A stretch of 46,427 nt of DNA from Myxacorys chilensis ATA2-1-KO14. GTDB taxonomy: Bacteria; Cyanobacteriota; Cyanobacteriia; Leptolyngbyales; Leptolyngbyaceae. The notes below the pieces were generated by a model. That model searched no databases, had not been told where the DNA came from, and worked only from the letters and a program-made list of their open reading frames with translations. A program made the translations under genes and the position numbers. This document shows positions 8,221-16,600 of this stretch, piece after piece. Position 1 is the first letter of the stretch; the number at the start of each line of letters is the position of its first letter. The stretch lies in NCBI GenBank assembly GCA_019359275.1, contig JAHHHP010000042.1:1-46427 (forward strand), read 5' to 3'.

Positions 8221-8280
8221 TGCCCGGAAAAACGAGCAACTGTTAGCCACTCTGCCAACACTCGCTAATTTCTCCGGGCA
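8221..8280 (-). promoter_or_regulatory. cpcA-cpcC intercistronic hairpin (attenuator or mRNA stabiliser)
   Basis: Outer arms TGCCCGGA and its exact complement lie 60 bases end to end between cpcA and cpcC. Inside, GCGAG pairs with CTCGT (one wobble) and TGTTGGC with GCTAACA (one mismatch), making one long stem-loop on the minus-strand mRNA. No long T-run follows the 8221 end. Such hairpins behind cpcA are known to favour abundant cpcBA message over linker message, which is the role I infer here. Confidence 0.7.
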
Positions 8281-8293
8281 CAGCACCTGAAGA

Positions 8294-8782
8294 TTAGCTC
8301 AGGGCGTTAATCGCGTAGTCGATGTAGGTGTTTGCTTGGTTAGCAGCTTGACCGCTCAAACCATGGTTTGACTTGACGTGGTTGAGGGCTTCAACGTACC
8401 AGCTAGGAGAAAGCTCGAAGCTGCGGTTGATTTCGTCTAGGCCAGCAATCAAGTACTCATCCATCGGACCTGTACCACCAGCGATTAGGCAGTAGGTGAC
8501 CATGCGGAGGTAGTGACCGATGTCACGAGCGCACTTGGACTTACCACGAGAGTCAGAAGCGTACTGAGGACCCTGCATTTGGGTGGTGTATGGGAACTTC
8601 TGGTACACAGCGTTAGCTGCGCCATCGATCAAGCGCTGAGCATTTTGAGTCAACGCACGAGCTGCTTCTAAACCAGCCGTTGCTTGCTCAAAACGACCGT
8701 TAGCCGCTTGCAATTCGGTGTTACCCAAGAACCGGCCTTGAGTATCTGCTGCTGCGATCGCTTCAGTAATTGGGGTCTTCAT
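8294..8782 (-). CDS. cpcA: C-phycocyanin alpha subunit
   Basis: 162 residues, the standard length. The phycobilin site Cys84 lies in GKSKCARDIGHYLRMVTYCL, a CpcA signature, and the N-terminus MKTPITEAIAAADTQGRFLG is also diagnostic. With CpcB it forms the alpha-beta monomer that stacks into trimers and hexamers of the rods. It absorbs orange-red light through phycocyanobilin. The start has GGGAG about 10 bases upstream. The subunit is intact although the lyase genes for Cys84 in this operon are destroyed, so another CpcE/CpcF source is needed for it to be coloured. Confidence 0.98.
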   Translation of the reverse strand: MKTPITEAIAAADTQGRFLGNTELQAANGRFEQATAGLEAARALTQNAQRLIDGAANAVYQKFPYTTQMQGPQYASDSRGKSKCARDIGHYLRMVTYCLIAGGTGPMDEYLIAGLDEINRSFELSPSWYVEALNHVKSNHGLSGQAANQANTYIDYAINALS

Positions 8783-8876
8783 TGTTTGGTTATCTCCCTA
8801 AAAAGTGTGTTCTGCAAAGTGTGGTGAAAACAATGCTTATCCGATCGAGGCGGAATGCTCAATCAACAGCGATCGC

Positions 8877-9401
8877 TTAAGCAACCGCAGAAGCAGCGCG
8901 ATCGAAGTAGCTCGATAGCTCAGACATGATGGAGCTACAGTCGCCACGAACAATACCAGAAGCTTCGGGATCGTTAGCAATGGAGATCGCGATGTCCTTC
9001 ATTTTCTGCACACCAGCCGCTGTCGAACCACCGGGAACGCCAAGAGCTTGGTAGGTTTCGCGCAGACCGTTGAGGCAACGATCGTCGAGAACGCTAGCAT
9101 CACCTGCCATCAACGCATAGGTTACATAGCGCAAGATGATTTCCATGTCGCGCAAGCAAGCTGCCATGCGACGGTTGGTGTAAGCGTTTCCACCGGGCTG
9201 GATGAGTTGAGGCTGATCTTCAAATAGAGCGCGAGCAGCATCGGTGACGATCGACGACGCGTTGGTGCTGATGCGGTTAACGGCATCAATGCGCTTGTTG
9301 CCTTCTTTGATCATGTTGTTCAGCGCATCGAATTGACCGCTGCTCAGAAAATCACCTTTGGCGTCAGCCTGGGAGACAACCTTAGCGAATGCATCTAGCA
9401 T
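8877..9401 (-). CDS. cpcB: C-phycocyanin beta subunit
   Basis: 174 residues. The two chromophore sites are present: Cys82 in RRMAACLRDMEIILRYVTYA (canonical Cys84) and Cys155 in GDCS (canonical Cys155; 153 by count in 172-residue homologues). Asn72, the usual methylated Asn, is in GGNAYTN. The 174-residue length reflects about two extra residues just before the second chromophore (ANDPEASGIVRGDC). The start is the ATG with AGGAGA in front. It is first in the operon, so the main promoter lies in the roughly 700-base region upstream. It is CpcB, not PecB: the site-84 region reads MAACLRDMEI as in phycocyanin. Confidence 0.98.
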   Translation of the reverse strand: MLDAFAKVVSQADAKGDFLSSGQFDALNNMIKEGNKRIDAVNRISTNASSIVTDAARALFEDQPQLIQPGGNAYTNRRMAACLRDMEIILRYVTYALMAGDASVLDDRCLNGLRETYQALGVPGGSTAAGVQKMKDIAISIANDPEASGIVRGDCSSIMSELSSYFDRAASAVA

Positions 9402-10105
9402 GGATGACTTCTCCTAATTGTTTGGTTTGAGTTCGGGTTTGGTTCAGAACTGGAAGGTGGATCTGAAGCCATTTGGGTTACAGAACTAGCAGGAAGGATT
9501 TGAAACCCCTTACAGGCTAGTTAGGCAACTTTCTCCTAAGTTCAGTTTCACATTACTAGGTAACAAACTGATGTTTCTAAGAAATCTGAGAAATTGTCAC
9601 ATTTCTTAATAAGAAAGCAGAATCCTAACTCAGCGCTTGTTTTATATAGGTTTCTTCTGTTGTTTTCCCCCTCAGGTTTACTTTATACAATGCGGCAGAG
9701 CCGTTATTTGTTACAAGTTATTGACTTCTATAAAGCCAGAAGAAATAAAGCTCGAAACGCTTAGGGCTTATAGAGTTTTGAGGAAAAACAGCTCTATTTC
9801 TTGCAAATTTTCTGAAAAAATGTACAGCAACAGTTAAGTTTTGTTAAATTCGATAATATCTTTAGATTTGCAAAATTCCAATGTAGAGCAGGTTTCAGAC
9901 GTTTTTAGAATTCTAAGTTTCATAACACTCATTTAACTTATGTAACGGTCTTTTTCGATAAAAGTGTTTCGGTTTATTAAGCTGATCTGGGAAAACAAAT
10001 TTTGTTGCACGTGCAACAAAAGTCAATAAGTTAATATGCCTAATTAAGGTTTTACGAATCGCGATTCTCACTTCAATCTTGGAGCCATTAGCCATGTTGG
10101 AGCCG
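9402..10105 (-). promoter_or_regulatory. Long upstream region of the cpc operon
   Basis: About 700 bases lie between the rluD-like stop and cpcB, with no supported gene; two short open frames (9637-9837 and 9913-10095) have implausible proteins. The DNA is A/T-rich. It must hold the cpc promoter and a leader, with cpcB's AGGAGA just upstream of the ATG. It also contains a perfect palindrome at 10000-10021. I cannot assign the exact transcription start or name a bound regulator from sequence. Confidence 0.6.
10000..10021. terminator. Perfect 22-base palindrome (terminator of rluD or operator)
   Basis: The half TTTTGTTGCAC is followed at once by its exact reverse complement. On the minus strand it lies about 85 bases after the pseudouridine synthase stop and is followed by a T-rich run (TTTGTTTT), so a Rho-independent terminator is the simplest reading. 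An operator for a dimeric regulator upstream of the cpc operon is the alternative. Confidence 0.5.
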
Positions 10106-11074
10106 TTAGTGCGGAGGATAATTGTGCAGGAACCGCGATCGCAGTAGATTCAGCACTTTTGTAAAAGATGTAGGTAACGGCGCGATCGCTTCCACCAACG
10201 CTCCGGTCACCGGATGAATTAATCTTAACCGCCAAGCATGAAGTACCTGCCCCGGTAGATTGACCTTGAGCGATCGTCCAGCACTATAAGTCGGATCGCC
10301 CACAATTGGATGACCCATAAACGCACTGTGTACTCGAATCTGATGGGTGCGCCCCGTTTCTAATTCAAATTGCATCAGTGTATAGTTGCCCAACCGTTCT
10401 TTAACCCGCCAGTGAGTTACCGCTCGTCGTCCGCCTTTTGTTTCTGGAACAACGGCTTGTTTTTGTCGGTCTACTAAATGCCGTCCAATCGGCTGATCAA
10501 TGGTTCCCGCATCGTGTTTCGGTGATCCGTAGACGATACCAAGATAATCCCGCCGTGCAGTTTTGGTTCTAAATTGCTCTTGTAGATGATGAAACGCAAG
10601 TTCTGTTTTAGCAATTGCGATCGCGCCTGTGGTGTCTTTATCTAATCGGTGTACAATTCCTGGTCGTTGTATTCCGTTGATTCCGGGCAGCGTTTCACAA
10701 TGAGCTAACAATGCATTCACAAGAGTACCTGATTCGTGTCCTGCTGATGGATGCACAACTAATCCCGCAGGTTTGTTCACAATAATCAACGAATCATCTT
10801 CGTAAAGAATATCAAGCGGAATATTCTCCGGTTCAAGGTGCAAAGGCTGAGCGTCTGGAATGTCGAGCTTAATACGATCGCCCGCTTTCACGTCTGCTTT
10901 CTTAGACGTGCAGGGTTGATTATTAACCTGAACATGACCTTGTTCAATTAATTTTTGAAGTCGCGATCGCGATAGATCTGGGAGTTGATCGGCAAGAAAG
11001 CGATCGATGCGCTCATCAGACTCTTCAACATACAACTCAATCTGCAAAGACAAGGTTTCACTAGCCTGCGACAC
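10106..11074 (-). CDS. RluA/RluD-family 23S rRNA pseudouridine synthase
   Basis: 322 residues from a GTG start. An S4-type RNA-binding domain covers about residues 20-75 (ERIDRFLADQLPDLSRSRLQ). The catalytic domain follows, with the signature PGIVHRLDKDTTG (catalytic Asp145) and ETGRTHQIRVHSAFMGHPIVGD. It isomerises specific uridines in RNA, most likely in 23S rRNA helix 69 as RluD does, but the exact target cannot be read from sequence. It is intact and of normal length. It is upstream of, but probably not co-transcribed with, the cpc operon, given the palindrome and long gap between them. Confidence 0.93.
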   Translation of the reverse strand: MSQASETLSLQIELYVEESDERIDRFLADQLPDLSRSRLQKLIEQGHVQVNNQPCTSKKADVKAGDRIKLDIPDAQPLHLEPENIPLDILYEDDSLIIVNKPAGLVVHPSAGHESGTLVNALLAHCETLPGINGIQRPGIVHRLDKDTTGAIAIAKTELAFHHLQEQFRTKTARRDYLGIVYGSPKHDAGTIDQPIGRHLVDRQKQAVVPETKGGRRAVTHWRVKERLGNYTLMQFELETGRTHQIRVHSAFMGHPIVGDPTYSAGRSLKVNLPGQVLHAWRLRLIHPVTGALVEAIAPLPTSFTKVLNLLRSRFLHNYPPH

Positions 11075-11177
11075 AACTTATCTATTCTCAGCTATGAATG
11101 CCATAGAGCGCTAATTCAAAGTAGAAGCACTCTCACTGAGGCTGACATAATTTCTTCATCTAACCTGCAAAATTGAG

Positions 11178-11381
11178 TTGATCCCCTTAGAGAGAAGCAA
11201 ATTTGAGCGTTGCTATTACGCCATACCCAATCTCAAAAAAGCTGAACTAATCGAAGGAATTGTTGATATGTCTCCTCTAAGCTTTGAACCCTCATGCAGA
11301 TTTAACGATTTAGTTAGGCAATTGCAAAGTTTAAATTTGGCAGAACGCATTGCATTCATACAAGCGTTAACGACACCATAA
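11178..11381 (+). pseudogene. Fragment resembling the Uma2 endonuclease-like family
   Basis: A 67-residue frame contains YAIPNLKKAELIEGIVDMSPLSFEP. This resembles the N-terminal strand-helix block of cyanobacterial Uma2 (DUF820) proteins, which typically read Y..IP..KKAELIEGIVYM.SP. The rest of the roughly 190-residue family, including the PD-(D/E)XK nuclease residues, is missing. The last 20 residues (LNLAERIAFIQALTTP) do not continue the family. It is probably a leftover of a deleted gene. It could instead be a short real protein, but a good ribosome-binding site is not visible. Confidence 0.45.
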
Positions 11382-11393
11382 CCAATGCCATAA

Positions 11394-11449
11394 CGTAAGA
11401 AGTTTCTAATGAATATTAACTTCCTTTTTTAGGTCAAGCACTTCTTACG
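11394..11449 (-). repeat. Inverted repeat at the 3' end of the CHASE2-GGDEF gene
   Basis: CGTAAGAAGT at 11394-11403 and its exact complement at 11440-11449 could form a 10-base stem with a 36-base loop. The right arm overlaps the stop codon of the minus-strand gene. The loop includes six T's on the plus strand (11425-11430). It may act in 3'-end formation, but it is not a textbook terminator. Confidence 0.4.
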
Positions 11450-13196
11450 GCAGTTTCAGCACCACCTGATTTCGCCCTTTGCGTTTTGCTTCATAGAGTC
11501 CCGCGTCGGCAACATCAACCAATAACTCAGTCATCACATCTGTGGTTGGCACTATACTTGCAATTCCCAAGCTCAACGTAACAAACGGAGAAACCCGCGA
11601 TCCACTGTGATCGATTTGTAGCGTTTGCATTTCTAACTGAATTAGTTTAGCGACTCGAAGCGCACCGTGGCTATCTGTATTGGGCAAGAGAATCACAAAC
11701 TCTTCACCTCCATAACGCGCTGCCAAATCAGTTGGTCGCTTCACCGATTTCTTTAACACGCTCGCGACCGCGCGCAAGCAGTGATCGCCCTTAGAATGCC
11801 CGTAGGTGTCGTTGTAACTTTTGAAGTAGTCAACATCACATAAAATCAACCCGATCGGCGTCTGCGATCGCAGCGATCGGTACCATTCGCGATACAGCGT
11901 TTCATCAAACATCCGACGGTTTGCTAGCAGCGTGAGCGGATCTTGATTCGACAAGATGGTAAGCTGCTGTGCCTCAAAGGTCATCATTGTTGCGCCTGCA
12001 ATCATGATGGCTAGCGACATCGGCACAACCGGCAACCACCAACCAAAATTGAGTGCGGTGGAACAAATCAAGACAACCCCACCCATCAACGCCAGCGTCA
12101 GCGCGATTTTGTACAAATGAGATAGTCGCCGTGTTCCAATCCAAGCACTTACATAGGCCAGGAGAATAATTAAACTCCACTCCACCCACTTTGGCGCAAC
12201 TTGAAGGAGAGGACGCCGATTCAGTACCGCACTCAAGATTTGACTTGTCAGTGTAGCGTGCAACTCCATGCCCGAAACGGGAACGGGTGTAGAACCCGTC
12301 TCGCTGCTATACGACATAAAAAACATGTCCGAATCGCCAGCAGAAATGTTACCCACAAACACAATGCGATCGCGAAATGTGGTTAACGGCAATGTCTTGT
12401 TCAAAACCTCTTCTACCGAAACGGTTCTAAATGGGTCTCGTCGTCCACGCGGATTGACTAATACTTGATAGCCGCCATCATCCGCATTTACATAGCCGCC
12501 ATCATTCTTGCTAAATTGCACAAATTTAGCGCTTCGGATTTGCAACAAATTGTCAGAACTCTCTTCTGGAGTAATTCCTATCTGTGCTAAGTACTCTAAT
12601 GCTACTCTCAGCCCTAGTCCTTCAATCGGTGAAGAGCTGCTGTTAGTGAACAACAGTCCACGTCGGACTCGCCCGTCCACATCTGGAATGACATCACTCG
12701 CTGCAATCCGATCAGTCTGAACTAAGATCGGATGCCCTGCTACATCCTTGCCATCGTCACTGCCGACGATTTTGGCAATTCCAATAAGGTTGGGAGTCGT
12801 TCGCAATACATTTAATAGTGCTGCGTTACCAGGTTGTGTCGGCAAATTTCGATACAGATCCAGCCCAATCACACGAGGTTTTTGCGCTTTAATCTGGGTT
12901 AGCACATCTGCCAAGGTCTGATCCGAAATTTGAGCACTTCTTAGGGTCTGAAAATCTTTCTCACTGAACCCTACAAGCACAATGCGATCGTCGGCAGGCT
13001 CTGAAGGGCGGAGTTGAAGCAAGTGATCAAACGCTGCCAACTCTGAAAGCTGTAATCCTCCCAATGCTCGAACCAGCAAGACACACCCTGCCGCCGCCAG
13101 CCCAGACAGGCCAAGAACTCGGTGCCTCCATAAAAACTTCTGTCTCCGTGGGCGAACCCGGTAAACAGAATTTGGTTCCATAGTATGTGGTGACAT
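11445..13196 (-). CDS. CHASE2-domain membrane diguanylate cyclase
   Basis: 583 residues. One N-terminal transmembrane helix (about 30-47) is followed by a periplasmic CHASE2 sensor (about 48-330; ELAAFDHLLQLRPSEPADDRIVLVGFSEKDF, RVIGLDLYRNLP). Three more helices (about 340-415) precede a cytosolic GGDEF domain. The active site is GGEEF (496-500) and a product-inhibition site RPTD sits at 487-490, so it should make c-di-GMP and be feedback-controlled. It senses an unknown extracytoplasmic cue. An alternative start is the Met at codon 6. It is divergent from the giant TPS-CHAT gene across about 490 bases, suggesting shared control. CHASE2 proteins and CHAT/TPS proteins often keep company in cyanobacteria, from memory. 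Confidence 0.92.
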   Translation of the reverse strand: MSPHTMEPNSVYRVRPRRQKFLWRHRVLGLSGLAAAGCVLLVRALGGLQLSELAAFDHLLQLRPSEPADDRIVLVGFSEKDFQTLRSAQISDQTLADVLTQIKAQKPRVIGLDLYRNLPTQPGNAALLNVLRTTPNLIGIAKIVGSDDGKDVAGHPILVQTDRIAASDVIPDVDGRVRRGLLFTNSSSSPIEGLGLRVALEYLAQIGITPEESSDNLLQIRSAKFVQFSKNDGGYVNADDGGYQVLVNPRGRRDPFRTVSVEEVLNKTLPLTTFRDRIVFVGNISAGDSDMFFMSYSSETGSTPVPVSGMELHATLTSQILSAVLNRRPLLQVAPKWVEWSLIILLAYVSAWIGTRRLSHLYKIALTLALMGGVVLICSTALNFGWWLPVVPMSLAIMIAGATMMTFEAQQLTILSNQDPLTLLANRRMFDETLYREWYRSLRSQTPIGLILCDVDYFKSYNDTYGHSKGDHCLRAVASVLKKSVKRPTDLAARYGGEEFVILLPNTDSHGALRVAKLIQLEMQTLQIDHSGSRVSPFVTLSLGIASIVPTTDVMTELLVDVADAGLYEAKRKGRNQVVLKLP

Positions 13197-13690
13197 CGAT
13201 GCTTAAGTGTCCACTGGGACGAATGGAGCTAGAGCAAAATCAATTACAAAAGCACTATTCATTTTATTGAATTGTCAGAGCAGTTAAAATTTGCTACTCA
13301 GTATAAGCGATGTAAATTCTCTGCAATCATTTCATTAAATATAGCGACAGTCAAGCCACTATACATTTGCCTGAAATTTGCCTGAGATATTGCATAGAGT
13401 TACATTTCAAAGGGAAACCTCAAAGTAGATGAAGAACTCATGTTAAGGTCTTATCGTCAGAAAAATTTTGCATCAAGTACTCTATCAAACACTTAAGAAT
13501 CAAAAGGTTCAGATATTTCAGTCCACATTGAGCGAGTACAGAAAGACCAGCAGCGGTGAGTGACAGCATTACAGGAGAAAATCTGCCTCACAGCTTGAAC
13601 ACAGGTTAAGGTTCAACCGAAAAAAGATGCTGGCAATTGCCGCGAATTAGAAGTACCTGTTTTAGAGTTCATCGTTTTGAGGGGTCACGA
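13197..13690. promoter_or_regulatory. Divergent upstream region, CHASE2-GGDEF / TPS-CHAT
   Basis: About 490 A/T-rich bases separate two divergent genes and should contain both promoters. I see no supported gene, no clear operator palindrome and no RNA gene. Confidence 0.5.
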
Positions 13691-13699
13691 TTGCTGCCT

Positions 13700-16600
13700 A
13701 TGATCAACCTACATCGAGCAGATGTTGTGCTGCTGTGGGCATTTCTGTTTGTTCCTCTAGAGCTTTGCGGGTCAGAGCCTAGTGCATCGGTTCCTGCGGA
13801 GCTAGTGGCACAAGCAGAGTCCATTACCCCAGCCTCAGATGGAACGGGGACTAAAGTCACACCTTCCGGGAATCAGCTTGAGATTGGGGGAGGAACGCAG
13901 GCAGGGGACAATCTTTTTCACAGCTTTGAACAATTTAATCTTTCGCCGGAGCAGACTGCTAATTTTATCTCTAATCCAACGATTCAGAACATTTTGGGTC
14001 GCGTGGTGGGAGGAGATGCCTCTGTAATTCAGGGGCTGATTCAGGTTACGGGTGCCAACTCGAACTTATTTTTGATGAATCCATCAGGCATCATTTTCGC
14101 GGCAACGGCTCAACTCAATGTTCCTGCTTCGTTTAGCGCCACGACTGCAACTGCAATCGGGTTTGACAATCAAACCTGGTTCAACGCAACGGGTTCAAAT
14201 GATTATGCGTCACTAATGGGTGCGCCTAGCCGCTTCTCATTCTCAAGCCGTGATCCAAATATTGTTTTTAATGCTGGAAACTTATCTGTCGGTCAAGGAC
14301 AGTCACTCGCCCTTTTGGGAGGAACCGTTGTTAACACAGGAACGCTGAGTGCGCCGGGGGGCATGATTGCGATCGCGGCAATTCCCAGTGAAGGAATTGT
14401 GCGAGTGACCCCACAAGGCAGCTTACTGAGTTTAGACCTGCCTATTAGCAAAAGTAATCAAAGTCTTGCAACCGGAACACTAGCTGAAATAGTGTTACCA
14501 GAGCTACTGACAGGCGGAGCGTTAAGCAATGCGACTGGTTCTACGATTGAAAATGGTGTGATCAAGCTAACGCCATCATCGCCTCCAATTCCAATCGAGC
14601 GCGGTACGGCGATTATCGCTTCGCGAAATGAAGGAAGTGCAAGCGGCGAGCTTTCGGTGACATCCTCCCAATCACCCACAATTCATACTCCCTCGATTCA
14701 AGTTTTTGGAGAAAAGATTGCGCTGCTGGGCGCTAAACTTGACGCTTCGACACCCACAAGCGGCGGGACGGTTTTAATCGGAGGAGACTATCAGGGAAAA
14801 GGCAGTTTGCCCCACGCGCAATTTGTTTTTGGCGATGCTGGAACTCAGATTAATGCTAATGCCCTCCAAACTGGCAAGGGTGGAACCGTTGTTCTATGGT
14901 CAGATCAGGCAACTCGATTTCAGGGAGGAATCACGGCTAAGGGCGGACAGGTTGAAACGTCTGGGAAAGCCAGTCTAGATGTAACGGGCGCAAGAGTTAG
15001 CGCTGGTTCGTGGCTACTTGATCCATCCAACATCAATATTGCGAACGGCGGATCAGGGACACCGATTTCGGGAATTTTTGATCCTCTTGCAGCAACGGGA
15101 ACGATCGATCCAACCGCGATCGCAGCAGCGATGGATAACGGAACGAATGTCACGCTTTCAACAGCCGGAGGAAACGCTGGACAAGGAGACATTACGCTCA
15201 CAGATTCGATTAATCAAACGGGGGGTGGAACAGCTTCTCTAACGCTAACAGGACGCAGATTTAATCATTCTAGCAACGCAAGCATTAATCTTAGTAGTCT
15301 AGGTGACTTGACGTTTAATCTCAATCAAGTGGCGGCTGAGGCGAATGCACCCAGTAACTCGATTCAAAATGCAATTAATTCTATAGGAAACACCAACGGC
15401 AATCGAACCATTAACTTAGGTGCGGGAACATACAGCGGCACTCCTTTAATTGTGGATCGTTCGGTCAATCTACAAGGAGCACCCACAGCGACCCTGGCTG
15501 GAAGCGGCACTGATCGCGTTTTAGAAGTGAAAGGCAACGTCAACGCCACCCTACAAAATTTGACTATCACAGGCGGACAAACGACCAGCGTCGGGGGCGG
15601 CATTTACGTTTCGGGTGCAAACTCTAACCTCACAATTCGTGATAGTCAAATAAGTGGGAATCGCGCCACATATGGGGGCGGCATTTCAACCCCGATCGCT
15701 AGCATCGTCAATATTTTCAACAGCACGATTTCTAATAACACAGCGACGAGCGGAGGAGGAGGGCTTGAAAACACCTTTGGGGCAAAACTGAACATTGCAG
15801 ACAGTGTCATTTCTAATAACACGGCTCAGTATGCAGGTGGAATTTCCCTCCTCCAAAGTCGGGATGCAACCATTACGAATAGTACTATTTCTGACAATAC
15901 AGCTGTTCTCTCTGGAGCAGGAATTCAAAATGATCAAACGAATTTAACGGTTGTAGGAGGCAACATTCTGAGAAACACGGCAGGTGCTAATGGAGGTGGA
16001 ATTTATAATTTAGGAGTTGCAGATGTTCGCGGTACGACAATCAGCAATAACATCGCTAAGATCAATGGAGGTGGAATAGAAAATGAATCAGTGATGATAA
16101 TCTCAAATAGTTCCATCACTAATAACAACGCAGGTCAAGATGGAGGTGGAATCTATAACCAAGCGACATTAGTCGTTTCCGATAGTAAACTGTCAAATAA
16201 CGCTGCCATAAGTGGTGCAGGGTATGGTGGCGGGCTTACCAGCAACGGCTCCACCTCTGAATTGAGCATTTCAAGAACTGATTTTACAGATAATCGTGCC
16301 CGCACAGGAGGCGCGATCGTTATCTTCGGCGATCGCTTCGCCAACATCAGAGACAGCTTGATTTCGGGTAATATTGCGACCGATCAAGGGGGAGGAATCT
16401 TCAGTATCGGAAACAACCTATACATCTCAGGTAGCACTATTTTTAATAATCAAGCGGCTACAAGCGGTGGTGGGTTATCTGCCTTTGGAACAACTGCGAT
16501 CGACACTACAACTATTTCGCAGAATCAAGCTAAAACGGATGGTGGCGGACTGCATTTAGGCAACACAACGACGATCATCGATAGCAATATTGCTAACAAT

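Noticed and set aside
9637..9837. 66-codon plus-strand frame in the cpc upstream region
   Set aside because: Cys/Phe-rich, low-quality protein in A/T-rich leader DNA on the strand opposite the operon; no start signal.
9913..10095. 60-codon minus-strand frame downstream of rluD
   Set aside because: Crosses the perfect palindrome and has no recognisable features; best read as non-coding.
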